Shown here: positions 26,455 to 34,813 of the stretch, piece after piece | Layout: the number at the start of each line of letters is the position of its first letter | How positions within the stretch are numbered: position 1 is the first letter of the stretch | Program-made: the position numbers and the translations under genes | Notes under the pieces: generated by a model | Told to the model about the DNA's origin: nothing | The model's database searches: none | Seen by the model: only the letters and a program-made list of their open reading frames with translations | Source: Brevibacterium sp. CCUG 69071 | Lineage (GTDB): Bacteria > Actinomycetota > Actinomycetes > Actinomycetales > Brevibacteriaceae | Assembly (NCBI RefSeq): GCF_021023135.1 | Contig: NZ_PGFV01000007.1 | Span: 62,001 to 126,000, forward strand | Length of the DNA: 64,000 nucleotides | Direction of reading: 5' to 3'

Positions 26455-26484
26455 TTGCATTCCGGGAAACCCTTGGGATAAGCT
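26455..26484 (+). promoter_or_regulatory. Promoter of the tRNA cluster
   Basis: TTGCAT (26455-26460) and TAAGCT (26479-26484) with an 18-nt spacer lie 38 nt before the mature tRNA-Glu end. The area is AT-richer than its surroundings. Confidence 0.5.
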
Positions 26485-26522
26485 TAACGTCGTTGCCCAC
26501 GGGGAATCCGAGAGCAAACTAG

Positions 26523-26595
<73 letters not shown>

Positions 26596-26635
26596 CGGTG
26601 TAGGATCGAGAGGTTCCACATCGCAACAACAGCAA

Positions 26636-26709
26636 GGCCCTGTGGCGCAGTTGGTTAGCGCGCCGCCCTGTCACGGCGGAGGTCGCGGGTTCGAGTCCCG
26701 TCAGGGTCG
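26636..26709 (+). tRNA. tRNA-Asp (anticodon GTC)
   Basis: A 74-nt cloverleaf. GGCCCTG pairs with CAGGGTC. The anticodon stem CCGCC/GGCGG encloses CTGTCAC, and the T-loop is TTCGAGT. CCA is not encoded. It follows tRNA-Glu by 40 nt. Confidence 0.95.
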
Positions 26710-26717
26710 CGGAGCAT

Positions 26718-26748
26718 AAGGCTCTTCTTCGGAAGAGCCTTTGTTTCT
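26718..26748 (+). terminator. UUCG-tetraloop terminator after tRNA-Asp
   Basis: A 10-bp perfect stem AAGGCTCTTC / GAAGAGCCTT closes a TTCG loop, followed by TGTTTCTC. It should end tRNA-Glu/tRNA-Asp transcription. Confidence 0.85.
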
Positions 26749-26750
26749 CT

Positions 26751-26770
26751 CGGCATACTTCGGTATGCCG
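26751..26770. other. Second UUCG hairpin, upstream of tRNA-Phe
   Basis: CGGCATAC-TTCG-GTATGCCG is a perfect 8-bp stem with a TTCG loop, 8 nt before the mature tRNA-Phe end. It could serve as a processing signal or an extra terminator element. Confidence 0.6.
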
Positions 26771-26777
26771 GCGACCA

Positions 26778-26853
26778 GGCTCTGTAGCTCAGTTGGTAGA
26801 GCGTTCGACTGAAAATCGAAAGGTCACCGGATCGACGCCGGTCGGAGCCACCA
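26778..26853 (+). tRNA. tRNA-Phe (anticodon GAA), CCA encoded
   Basis: A 76-nt gene. GGCTCTG pairs with CGGAGCC (one G-U), followed by A and an encoded CCA. The anticodon stem TTCGA/TCGAA encloses CTGAAAA. The T-loop reads ATCGACG, so position 54 is A rather than the near-invariant T. Confidence 0.93.
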
Positions 26854-26859
26854 CTTAGG

Positions 26860-26890
26860 AAGAACCCTCGCGATGATCGCGGGGGTTCTT
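26860..26890 (+). terminator. Terminator after tRNA-Phe
   Basis: A 14-bp stem starting AAGAACCC pairs with GGGGTTCTT around a TGA loop, with one G-U pair, followed by CTCGTT. Confidence 0.75.
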
Positions 26891-26948
26891 CTCGTTCCGC
26901 GGCCCCTCCGCCATCGCACCCGCGGGCCTGCCGCAGTAGCATCTGCGC

Positions 26949-27509
26949 ATGGGACTCCTTCGCTACTCGATCGACCTCACCCACGACGGCAGTTGCCACC
27001 ACGAGGCCGGCATCCCGCCCGACGAAGAGTCGCTGCGCTACTGGGCCGCGGAGATGGAACGCGCCGACGGCCTCCTCCTCGGCCGGATCACCTACGAGAT
27101 GATGGAGTCTGCGTGGCGGAGGCCGAACACGGGGGTGTGGCCGGAGTGAATGGAGGACTGGGAGAACCCCCTCGCCGAGGCCATCGATCGCGCGCACAAG
27201 TTCGTCATGTCGGGCACGCTCAGCAGGGTCGATTGGAACGCCGAATTGGTCGACGGTCCTGCGGCAGAGGGGGTCGAACGGCTCAAGGCAGAGCCGGGTG
27301 AGCGCCTATGGGTCGGCGGGGTGACCCTGCCGAAGGCCTTGGCGGACCTGGGGCCGATCGACGAATACGAATTCCTCGTCCAGCCGATGATCGCCGGACA
27401 CGGACCGTCCCTGCCCGCGGGGCTGAGCGAACGTCTCCGGCTCGAACTGGTGGATCACCGTGCGCTGAGATCGGGGACGATGGTGCTGCGCTACCGCATT
27501 GCGCACTGA
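26949..27509 (+). pseudogene. RibD/DHFR-fold reductase gene interrupted by an in-frame TGA
   Basis: Read through the stop, the 187-codon frame matches the dihydrofolate reductase-like (RibD C-terminal domain) family: MGLLRYSIDLTHDG, LLGRITYEMMESAW, LWVGGVTLPKALADLGPIDEYE and VQPMIAGHGPSL. A TGA at 27147-27149 interrupts it in GVWPE-stop-MEDWENP. Related proteins often have Trp here, so a TGG to TGA change is likely (inference). The next codon is ATG with CCGGAG just before, so a 119-residue C-terminal piece could be reinitiated. TAGCAT 6 nt before the first ATG suggests a leaderless mRNA. Confidence 0.78.
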
Positions 27510-27548
27510 GGGCGTTCACCGCCTCCACCGTACCGAACCCAGGGATCG

Positions 27549-27560
27549 TACTGTACAGTA
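27549..27560. promoter_or_regulatory. TACTGTACAGTA operator-like palindrome before the SDR gene
   Basis: A perfect 12-bp palindrome 53 nt upstream of the SDR start. Its length and spacing resemble TetR-family operators. No regulator gene is adjacent. Confidence 0.5.
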
Positions 27561-27613
27561 ACTTACACCGATGGGAAGACCGTCGAACCTCGATGGTGCA
27601 AAGGAGCATACAG

Positions 27614-28498
27614 ATGACACGTGGAACCCGAATTGCCGGAGCCCGGGTGCTGATCACCGGTGCCGGCAACGGAATCGGACGACTTATGGCCCTCGATGCG
27701 GCTGCGCGCGGGGCCGCGGAGGTTCTCATCTGGGATCTGTCGACCGAGAGCGGACAGAGAGTGCGCGAGGAGATCGTGGCTGCGGGCTCACGCGCCCGAT
27801 CCTTTGCGGTCAATGTCGCCGATTCCGCGCAGGTCGCGGCAGCGGCCGAGGACACCGGGCCGGTTGACATCCTCATCAACTGCGCCGGGATCGTCACCGG
27901 CGAGAAGCTGCTGGAGGCCGACGAGAAGGCGATCCGCCGCGTCTACGACGTCAACACCCTCGCTCTGTACTGGGTCACCCGCGCCTTCCTGCCCGGAATG
28001 CTCGAACGCGACCGCGGCACGGTGGTCACCATCGCCAGCGCCGCAGGATTCACCGGCGTGGCGCGGCAGACCGACTACTCGGCGAGCAAATTCGCCGCCG
28101 TCGGATTCACCGAGTCCCTGCGTGCGGAGCTGCGCGCCGAAGGCAGCAAGGTCTCGACCCTCGTCGTCTGCCCGTACTACATCAACACCGGCATGTTCGA
28201 GGGTGTGACCACCAAATTCCCTCGCCTGCTGCCTATCCTCGAAGAGACCGACGTTTCGACCAAGGTCCTCGACTCCATCGCGTCCGGGCGCGAACAGCTG
28301 GTCATGCCCTCGCTGGTTCGCATCCTGCCCGGAGCACGACTGCTGCCCACGCGGATGTTCGACAAAGCGATGGACTTCCTCGGCGTGAATAAGACGATGG
28401 ACCACTTCACCGGCCGCCGTCCCGTGGTCGCGGAAGCGAACACCGCCGCACCTGCCGAAGAGCTCAGCTCCGCCGACTCCTCCCCCGCGACTCGCTGA
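27614..28498 (+). CDS. Short-chain dehydrogenase/reductase (SDR16C-like)
   Basis: A 294-aa classical SDR. The cofactor motif is TGAGNGIG (about 16-23). An Asp after beta2 (WDLS) favours NAD(H). The structural motif is NCAGIV, and the catalytic Ser and Tyr-x3-Lys are in IASAAGF and DYSASKFAAVGF. The tail with TRMFDKAMDFLGVNKTMDHFTGR resembles the retinol/alkanol dehydrogenases of the SDR16C group. AAGGAG lies 7 nt before the ATG. The C-terminus ends in a Ser/Ala-rich stretch. Confidence 0.88.
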   Translation: MTRGTRIAGARVLITGAGNGIGRLMALDAAARGAAEVLIWDLSTESGQRVREEIVAAGSRARSFAVNVADSAQVAAAAEDTGPVDILINCAGIVTGEKLLEADEKAIRRVYDVNTLALYWVTRAFLPGMLERDRGTVVTIASAAGFTGVARQTDYSASKFAAVGFTESLRAELRAEGSKVSTLVVCPYYINTGMFEGVTTKFPRLLPILEETDVSTKVLDSIASGREQLVMPSLVRILPGARLLPTRMFDKAMDFLGVNKTMDHFTGRRPVVAEANTAAPAEELSSADSSPATR

Positions 28499-28590
28499 CT
28501 CCTCACCCTTCGGACCGGAACTGACCGGCAAGGACTCCCGTGCTAGCGTGACCTATCTGCTGACACCGCTGACACACGAGGAGACTCTGC

Positions 28591-29340
28591 TTGGACATGG
28601 TGACCATCGCCCTCGTCGCGGCAATGCTTGTCGGCGCCACCCTGCAGCGCATCGCCGGAATGGGTTTCGCCATGGTCGTCGCCCCGCTGGCTCTGCTTCT
28701 CCTCCCCGGGCAAGAAGGCGTGGTCCTCGCCAATGTCTGGGGAATGGTCGCCTCACTCATCCTGATCTGGCCGGTGCGCAAGGACGTCGAATGGCCGAAG
28801 GTGTCCGTGCTTGTGAGCACCAGTCTGGTCGGCGCGCTCCTCGGGGCCGTGGTGATCCGCGCCTTGGACGCGAGCACCTTCAAGATCGTCGTCGGCCTCA
28901 TCCTCATCGTCGCCATCCTCGTCTCCCTGGTCATCGCCGGTACGAGTTGGATGGCCAAACTCTGGCCGGCGACGACCATGGCGGGAACCGGCACCGGAAT
29001 GCTCATTACGATGTCCGGCATCGGCGGACCGGTGATGACCGTGTACTCGGTCGTCACGCGATGGGAGCACCGCAAGTTCGCCGCATCGATGCAGCCTTTC
29101 GTCGCCGTCGTCTCCGGCATCGGAGCGGTCGCCGCCCTGCTGGCCTCCCCCGGATCGTTCCCGACGTTCGCCCTGCCCGAATGGTCTCTCATGGCCGCGG
29201 CTCTGCTGGCTGGTCTCTTCGGTGCCCGTTATCTGGAGCCCTTCATCACCCCGAAGGCAGGCCGGATCATCGTCGTCATCCTCGGCCTGCTCGGTGCGGT
29301 CTCGGCCGTGATCAGCGGCATCGGCATGCGCACGGCCTGA
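28591..29340 (+). CDS. TauE/SafE-type membrane transporter
   Basis: A 249-aa protein with seven or eight hydrophobic segments and the two-fold repeat of the TauE/SafE family, which exports sulfite, sulfoacetate or similar anions. The conserved motifs QRIAGMGFAMVVAPL and MAGTGTGMLITMSGIGGPVMT mark the two repeats. A TTG start at 28591 is chosen because GAGGAG lies 7 nt upstream; an ATG at 28597 is the alternative. Confidence 0.83.
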   Translation: MDMVTIALVAAMLVGATLQRIAGMGFAMVVAPLALLLLPGQEGVVLANVWGMVASLILIWPVRKDVEWPKVSVLVSTSLVGALLGAVVIRALDASTFKIVVGLILIVAILVSLVIAGTSWMAKLWPATTMAGTGTGMLITMSGIGGPVMTVYSVVTRWEHRKFAASMQPFVAVVSGIGAVAALLASPGSFPTFALPEWSLMAAALLAGLFGARYLEPFITPKAGRIIVVILGLLGAVSAVISGIGMRTA

Positions 29341-29437
29341 GCCTGAACAGGCCCGACCCATGCGTGGACGCGGCGGTCCGTGCAACAATGGCCGCGTCGA
29401 CATGCGACTCGCATCGACCCCCAGCGAAGGAGCGATC

Positions 29438-29893
29438 ATGAGTGACGAATCCACCGATCCCACACAGTGGCAGGACGAAGCGGAGTTGGATGAGCCCACC
29501 CTCGACGAACCCACGGCCGACGAGCTCGGCGCGGTCGAGGACACCGCAGCACTTGCCGAGGCCGAGGCCGAAGACAACGACCTCGAGCCTGATCCCGATG
29601 ACGAGGATCCCTTCGTCGAGCCCGGAGCCGACGGCCCGGAAGGGACCGGCATCGAAGGTGCCGACGACGCCCTCATCGAGGATGCCGGCTGGGAGGACGA
29701 GAACGACGCCCCCGACCTCGACGGAGAGTTCGACACCGACCCGATCGCCGCGGCTGAGCAGGGCAACCGCCCCGGCGATGAGATGGTCAGCGATGACGAC
29801 GACAATGACGAGGTGGCCGAACTCGCCGGGGACGACCTCGACGCCGATGCACTCTCCGAGGATGGCCTGGACACCGTGCTCGACGAGGACTGA
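29438..29893 (+). CDS. Highly acidic 151-aa protein of unknown function
   Basis: The start is supported by GAAGGAG before the ATG at 29438. By my count 62 of 151 residues are Asp or Glu, with only one Arg and no Lys. There are no Cys, no membrane segment and no recognisable motif. It begins MSDESTDPTQWQDEAEL and ends in an acidic tail (VLDED). It is probably disordered. Convergent with the PEP-mutase-like gene (stop codons about 10 nt apart). Ion binding or a nucleic acid-mimic role could be imagined, but nothing in the sequence proves either. Confidence 0.7.
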   Translation: MSDESTDPTQWQDEAELDEPTLDEPTADELGAVEDTAALAEAEAEDNDLEPDPDDEDPFVEPGADGPEGTGIEGADDALIEDAGWEDENDAPDLDGEFDTDPIAAAEQGNRPGDEMVSDDDDNDEVAELAGDDLDADALSEDGLDTVLDED

Positions 29894-29903
29894 GCCGCTC
29901 AGG

Positions 29904-30710
29904 TCATTCGCCCAGCTCCGACACCGTCCGGTAGGACAGCACGCCAGTCGTCTGCGCCGGGCGGTCGACGTTGAGCCTGCCGAGACTCTCCACCGCAGCT
30001 GAGACCGCGGCTCGGTAGAGCAGCGAACCCGTGCTGATCCGCGCCACCCCCGCCTCGGCCAGCTGCCGGCGGCTGAAACGCGGGCTGGCGAGGACGTTGA
30101 GCGGCAGCGTCGAGGCCGTGACGATCTGCTCGATGATGTCCACATCGAGATCGCCGGGCACGAAGACCCCGTCCGCCCCGGCATCGGCATAGATACGGAG
30201 CCGTTGCACAACCTCGCCGAGGTTGTCCTGCCCAACCCAGTACGTGTCGATCCGTGCGTTGACGAAGAGGTCGGGGAACGCGTCCTTGATCGCGGTGATC
30301 TTCGCGGCGAGCACTACGGGTTCGACGAGGCGGCCGCGGGTCGAATCTTCGATGTTGATTCCGGCGACGGCCAGGCCTGTGCCGCTCGGTGCGCCGGGAC
30401 GGACGAATCGCTCCGCCAGGATGTCGACGACCTCGGCGGGAGTGTCACCGTACCCGTCTTCGAAGTCGCAGGTGAGCAGCCTCTCGGGCAGTACTGTCGC
30501 AATCCGGCCGATGAGATCGGCCATGGCTTCAAGGGTCTCGCGGTCCTCATCGACGGTACCGATTCCCGCCGCCACACCGAGACTCGTCGTGCCGACGGCA
30601 CGGTGACCCGCCTCGACGAACAATCGGGCACTGGCGATGTCCCAGGCGCACGGCAGGATGAACGGCGCCCCGTGGACGTGGAGACGGTGGAATTCCGGGG
30701 TCGAGTTCAC
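29904..30710 (-). CDS. Isocitrate lyase / PEP mutase superfamily protein
   Basis: A 268-aa TIM-barrel protein of the PEP phosphomutase/isocitrate lyase superfamily. Metal and substrate region marks are CAWDIASARLFVEAGHRAVGTTS, TCDFEDGYGDTPAEV and INIEDSTRG. The Cys motif KKCGH of true isocitrate lyases and methylisocitrate lyases is absent, so the reaction cannot be assigned. Its ATG overlaps the stop of the ArsR-type regulator upstream (ATGA). Confidence 0.83.
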   Translation of the reverse strand: MNSTPEFHRLHVHGAPFILPCAWDIASARLFVEAGHRAVGTTSLGVAAGIGTVDEDRETLEAMADLIGRIATVLPERLLTCDFEDGYGDTPAEVVDILAERFVRPGAPSGTGLAVAGINIEDSTRGRLVEPVVLAAKITAIKDAFPDLFVNARIDTYWVGQDNLGEVVQRLRIYADAGADGVFVPGDLDVDIIEQIVTASTLPLNVLASPRFSRRQLAEAGVARISTGSLLYRAAVSAAVESLGRLNVDRPAQTTGVLSYRTVSELGE

Positions 30711-31417
30711 AGCTGGGTCACCTTTGCGGTCAGGATCCAGTCGAGCTCGTCCCGACCGGTCGGTGTGAGTGCGAGTGCGCGGCTGCTCGACCGCCGGGAG
30801 ATCCAGGCCCTGTCGAGAAAGACTCGGCAGAGTTCATCACCGAGCCACCCGCCGAGGTGGGTCCGCCGTTCCGTCCAGTCCAGGCAGGGGCGTGCGACCG
30901 AGCGCGCCGATGCCGGAGAGGAAGGAAGATGGATTCCCCACACCTCGGCGAGGCCTGCGCGACCGGAGTCGGTCACGGTCACGGTGTCGTCGATCCACTG
31001 CCGGTCGGACAGCGCGGCGAAGATCTGGACGCCGAGGCGACCGGCGATGTGTCTGTAGCAGGTACGGGCCTCGAGGAGGTGACGGTCGCGGGTCTTCCCG
31101 GCCAGGGACGGTGCGGAGTCGACGCTGCGCCCGGCCAGAGCTCCCGTGTGTTCGAGCCACTCGGCGATGTCGTTCGAGGCCAGCTGGACATAGCGGTGGC
31201 GTCCCTGCCTGCGTTCGGCGAGGATGCCGCGGTCGACGAGCATGCTCACGTGTTCCGACATCGACGACAGCGGAATGGACAGGGCCCGGGAGAGCTCCGT
31301 GAGCGTCCAGGCCCTGCCGTCGAGGACGCTGATGCAGATCATCACGCGCGTGGGATCGGCGAGTGCCGAGGCGAGGGCGGCGATGTCCGGCGCCGATTCC
31401 GGGTAGCTCCTGCTCAT
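30707..31417 (-). CDS. ArsR-type winged-helix transcriptional regulator
   Basis: A 236-aa regulator. The N-terminal winged helix covers about residues 8-85: LADPTRVMICISVL, the recognition segment TLTELSRALSIPLSSMSEHVSML and the wing AERRQGRHRYVQL. The remaining ~150 residues form an effector or dimerisation region without the Cys clusters of metal sensors. It is coupled to the PEP-mutase-like gene and divergent from a sugar porter, so either may be its target. TAGCAT (31429-31424) lies 6 nt before the ATG. Confidence 0.83.
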   Translation of the reverse strand: MSRSYPESAPDIAALASALADPTRVMICISVLDGRAWTLTELSRALSIPLSSMSEHVSMLVDRGILAERRQGRHRYVQLASNDIAEWLEHTGALAGRSVDSAPSLAGKTRDRHLLEARTCYRHIAGRLGVQIFAALSDRQWIDDTVTVTDSGRAGLAEVWGIHLPSSPASARSVARPCLDWTERRTHLGGWLGDELCRVFLDRAWISRRSSSRALALTPTGRDELDWILTAKVTQL

Positions 31418-31423
31418 GGCTCC

Positions 31424-31429
31424 ATGCTA
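31424..31429 (-). promoter_or_regulatory. TAGCAT -10 box for the ArsR-type gene
   Basis: On the minus strand TAGCAT, then GGAGCC, then ATG at 31417. Either a leaderless start or a very short leader is implied. Confidence 0.4.
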
Positions 31430-31490
31430 GAACCCGCTTGCTTCGGCGCGGATCGAAGTGTGTTAGAACGAGAGAGGAAAGGAGGCGTTC

Positions 31491-32918
31491 GTGTCTTCAT
31501 CGCCTTATCCCCATCGACAGCGGTTCGACCTGCCGCATGCCGGGTCCGGTCGGCCGGTCCACCGCCTCGGCGTCATCGCCACAGTCGCCACCTTCGGCGG
31601 TCTCCTCTTCGGCTACGACACCGGTGTCGTCAACGGTGCACTCGAACCGCTGAGTCAGGACTTCGGTCTCACCGCCCTCTCCGAAGGAATGGTCGTCGCC
31701 AGTCTCATGATCGGCGCCGCCTTCGGTGCGGTCTTCGGCGGTCGCGTCGCCGATGCCTCCGGCAGACGCCGCACAATTCTCCTGCTCGCCGGGATCTTCA
31801 TCATCGGCACCCTCGGCTGTGTGCTCGCCCCGGGCGCGGAGTTCCTCATCGGTTCGCGTTTCGTCCTCGGCCTCGCGGTCGGCGGCGCCTCGGCGACCGT
31901 GCCCGTCTATCTCGGTGAGATCGCCCCTTCGGAGAAGCGCGGCTCCTTCGTCACCCGCAACGAGCTGATGATCGTCGCCGGCCAGCTCGCCGCGTTCATC
32001 ATCAACGCCGTGATCTTCAACGTCTGGGGCCACGTCGACTCCATCTGGCGCTGGATGCTCCTCGTCGCCTTACTTCCCGCGATCGCCCTGCTCGTGGGCA
32101 TGATCTTCCAGCCCGAGAGCCCCCGCTGGCTGATCTCCAAGGGCCGCACCGAGGAGGCGCTCGCGGTGCTGAAGAAGGTCCGCTCCCCCGAACGTGCCGA
32201 GGCCGAAGTCGCCGAGGTCACCCACCTCGCCTCCGAGGACGCGAAGCAGTCCACCGGCGGACTGACCGACCTCGGCACCCGGTGGGTGCTGCGGCTGGTC
32301 ATCATCGGTGCCGGTCTCGGCTTCTTCCAGCAGCTGACCGGCATCAATTCGGTCATGTACTACGGCACGCAGCTGCTCACCAACGCCGGACTCGACTCCG
32401 GTGTCGCAATCATCGGCAACATCGCCAACGGCGTCTTCTCCCTGGCCGGCATCTCACTGGGCATGTTCCTGCTCAACAAGCTGCCGCGCCGCGTCATGTT
32501 CCTCACCGGCTACGGGCTCATCGCGGTCTTCCACACCCTCATCGCGCTCACCGCGGTCGTCGTCCCGCCGGGACCGGGGCAGGCGTGGACGGTGCTCGTC
32601 TTCCTCGTCCTCTTCGTGTTCTCGATGCAGGGCACGGTCGGTCCGCTGACCTGGCTGATGCTCTCGGAGATCTTCCCGATGAAGATCCGCAGCTTCGCAA
32701 TGGGCATCTGCGTGTTCGTGCTGTGGATCATGAACGCCGTCGTCGCCCAGTTCTTCCCGCCGCTCATCGAGGCGATGGGCATGACCGCGACCTTCGGCAT
32801 GTTCGCCGGCTTCGCCGTCATCGCCTTCATCTTCCTCTACACACTCCTGCCCGAGACCAAGGACAAGGACCTCGCGGAGTTCGAGCGGGAGTTCAAAGCG
32901 AAGTACGGACGGAAGTAG
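31491..32918 (+). CDS. Sugar porter family MFS transporter
   Basis: A 475-aa proton-linked sugar or polyol symporter with 12 predicted helices. Family motifs are GYDTGVVNGAL in helix 1, GRVADASGRRRTI between helices 2 and 3, PESPRWLISKGR after helix 6, QQLTGINSVMYYG in helix 7 and PETKDKDLAEFE at the end. The GTG start follows AAAGGAGG. It is close to XylE/inositol transporters, but the substrate is open. A universal stress protein gene follows after 16 nt. Confidence 0.9.
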   Translation: MSSSPYPHRQRFDLPHAGSGRPVHRLGVIATVATFGGLLFGYDTGVVNGALEPLSQDFGLTALSEGMVVASLMIGAAFGAVFGGRVADASGRRRTILLLAGIFIIGTLGCVLAPGAEFLIGSRFVLGLAVGGASATVPVYLGEIAPSEKRGSFVTRNELMIVAGQLAAFIINAVIFNVWGHVDSIWRWMLLVALLPAIALLVGMIFQPESPRWLISKGRTEEALAVLKKVRSPERAEAEVAEVTHLASEDAKQSTGGLTDLGTRWVLRLVIIGAGLGFFQQLTGINSVMYYGTQLLTNAGLDSGVAIIGNIANGVFSLAGISLGMFLLNKLPRRVMFLTGYGLIAVFHTLIALTAVVVPPGPGQAWTVLVFLVLFVFSMQGTVGPLTWLMLSEIFPMKIRSFAMGICVFVLWIMNAVVAQFFPPLIEAMGMTATFGMFAGFAVIAFIFLYTLLPETKDKDLAEFEREFKAKYGRK

Positions 32919-32934
32919 AGAGTAAGGAGTCAGA

Positions 32935-33309
32935 ATGTCAGTCGCAGTTGCCGTCACCGACAGCCCCGAAGGCCGCACGGCTCTCGAGAGCGCCGTGGCC
33001 GAGGCGCGCGCCCTGAAGACGGGCCTGCTGCTCGTCAACCTCACCCTCCACGACTTCGCCGACGAGGAGATCCCCCGCGACCTTGAGGTCACACTCATCA
33101 ATCGCTCCGGCCGCCGGGACCGTGATCCGGTCACCGCGGTCCTCGATGAGCTGGCCGACCACGCCGAGGTGGACCGGCTCGTCCTCGGCGTACGTTCCCG
33201 CTCGCGGGTGGGCAAGGTCCTCCTGGGATCCGTGACCCAACGCCTCATCCTCCGCTCCCCCGTCCCGGTACTTACCGTGCGGGTACCGGAGTCCGCGAAG
33301 AGGGGCTGA
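32935..33309 (+). CDS. Universal stress protein (UspA family)
   Basis: A 124-aa single-domain Usp. The ATP-binding type motif G-x2-G-x9-G-S/T is present as GVRSRSRVGKVLLGSVTQRLI. AAGGAG precedes the ATG, and spacing to the sugar porter suggests one transcript. Confidence 0.85.
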   Translation: MSVAVAVTDSPEGRTALESAVAEARALKTGLLLVNLTLHDFADEEIPRDLEVTLINRSGRRDRDPVTAVLDELADHAEVDRLVLGVRSRSRVGKVLLGSVTQRLILRSPVPVLTVRVPESAKRG

Positions 33310-33379
33310 GTCGATCATTGCCCTCGTGGCATAGGGTGGAGGGCGATCACAGTGGCGGCAGGGATGTCAGGAGGCAGTC

Positions 33380-34747
33380 GTGGCAGATGCGATGGTAGAG
33401 AGGTCGGCGGCGGACCGGCTCGAATCCGCACTCTCCGGCCGGGTCGACCGGACCGCGATGGACTCGGTCGCCGATCTCGCCGGGCAGGTCCCCCTCCCGG
33501 AACTCACCCGGCTCGTCCACACCACCACTCCCCTGCAGTCGGCCGTCCTCTTCCGCGTGCTCAACAAGGACGAGGCCCTCGCGGTCTTTGAGAATCTGAC
33601 CCCGGGCTACCAGGCCGAGCTGATCCAGAATCTCCGCGAACCGGAGGTCGCCGACATCGTCGACGGTCTCGACCCCGATGATCGTGCCGAACTCTTCGGT
33701 GAGCTGCCCGCGAGCGTTGCCTCCCGCCTGATGAAGGGCCTCGACGCCGAGGAACGAGAGATGACGACGGCGGTCCTCGGCTATCCGAAGTCCGCGATCG
33801 GCCGGTACATGTCCCCGGAGGTGCTCAGTCTCCACGAAGATTGGACCTCCGCCGAGGCGATGGAGGTCGTCCGTGCCCGCATCGACGGTCCGGAGACCGT
33901 CTACCTGCTGCCTGTCGTCGGTTCCGGACGCGTCCTCCTCGGGGTGATCTCCCTGCGCAACCTCATCGCCGCCGCCGACGAGACGATCATCGGTGAGATG
34001 GTGCGCGAATCGATCACGACTCATGCCCAGACCGACCGTGAGGAAGCATCCCGCACGTTCCTCTCCCACCGCCTCATCGCGATGCCGGTCGTCGATGAGG
34101 AGAACCGCCTTGTCGGGATCCTCACCATGGATGACGTGCTCGACATCGTCGACGAAGAGGACGCCGAGGACATCGCCCGCTCCAGCGGCTCCGAACCCCT
34201 CGACCGCTCCTACCTCTCCTCGAGCATCGTCCGGTTGGTCAAGAGCCGCATCGTGTGGCTCCTCGTCCTCGCGGTCTCGGCGATCTTCACCGTCCAAGTC
34301 CTCGAGGTCTACGAGGACCGCCTCGATCAGGTCGTCATCCTCGCCCTGTTCATCCCCCTGCTCACCGGCACGGGCGGCAACACCGGCAACCAGGCCGCGA
34401 CCACCGTGACCCGGGCTCTGGCCGTGGGCGAGGTCCGCATCCGTGACCTGGGAAAGGTCATCTGGCGCGAACTGCGCGTCGGTGCGCTGCTCGGTGCCGT
34501 GCTCGGCTGCCTCGGCTTCGCCATCGCCGGACTCGTCTACGGCTGGGCGATCGGCCTGGTCATCGGCCTGACCCTGCTCTCGGTGTGCATGATGGCCGCC
34601 ACCGTGGGCGGGCTGATGCCGATCATCGCGAAGCGGCTCGGAGCCGACCCGGCTGTGTTCTCCAACCCGTTCATCTCCACGTTCTGCGACGCCACCGGAC
34701 TGATCATCTACTTCACGATCGCCACTACGGTGCTCGGACTGAGCTGA
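33380..34747 (+). CDS. mgtE: Magnesium transporter MgtE
   Basis: A 455-aa MgtE channel. An N-terminal alpha-helical superhelical domain covers about residues 20-130. Two CBS domains follow at about 135-260 (MPVVDEENRLVGILTMDDVLDIVDEEDAEDIAR). Five C-terminal membrane helices include the pore motif PLLTGTGGNTGNQAATTVTRALA. The GTG start follows AGGAGG. No M-box-like leader is visible in the 70-nt gap before it. Confidence 0.93.
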   Translation: MADAMVERSAADRLESALSGRVDRTAMDSVADLAGQVPLPELTRLVHTTTPLQSAVLFRVLNKDEALAVFENLTPGYQAELIQNLREPEVADIVDGLDPDDRAELFGELPASVASRLMKGLDAEEREMTTAVLGYPKSAIGRYMSPEVLSLHEDWTSAEAMEVVRARIDGPETVYLLPVVGSGRVLLGVISLRNLIAAADETIIGEMVRESITTHAQTDREEASRTFLSHRLIAMPVVDEENRLVGILTMDDVLDIVDEEDAEDIARSSGSEPLDRSYLSSSIVRLVKSRIVWLLVLAVSAIFTVQVLEVYEDRLDQVVILALFIPLLTGTGGNTGNQAATTVTRALAVGEVRIRDLGKVIWRELRVGALLGAVLGCLGFAIAGLVYGWAIGLVIGLTLLSVCMMAATVGGLMPIIAKRLGADPAVFSNPFISTFCDATGLIIYFTIATTVLGLS

Positions 34748-34765
34748 GTCCAGCTCCACAACCAC

Positions 34766-34812
34766 TGTCAAGTTTTTATTGACACCCGATGAGTGTCAAC
34801 CTAGCCTTGACA
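34766..34812 (+). promoter_or_regulatory. Two phased TGTCAA-N7-TTGACA dyads overlapping a leaderless promoter
   Basis: TGTCAA at 34766 and TTGACA at 34779 form one dyad; TGTCAA at 34794 and TTGACA at 34807 form another, exactly 28 bp further on. The inner pair also gives TTGACAC-N7-GTGTCAA at 34779-34799. TTGACA at 34779 with TAGCCT at 34802 (17-nt spacer) makes a good promoter whose start would fall on the ATG at 34814. Confidence 0.7.
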
Positions 34813-34813
34813 A

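Noticed and set aside
33310..33379. Magnesium riboswitch before mgtE
   Set aside because: The 70-nt gap is too short and shows no M-box-like conserved core.
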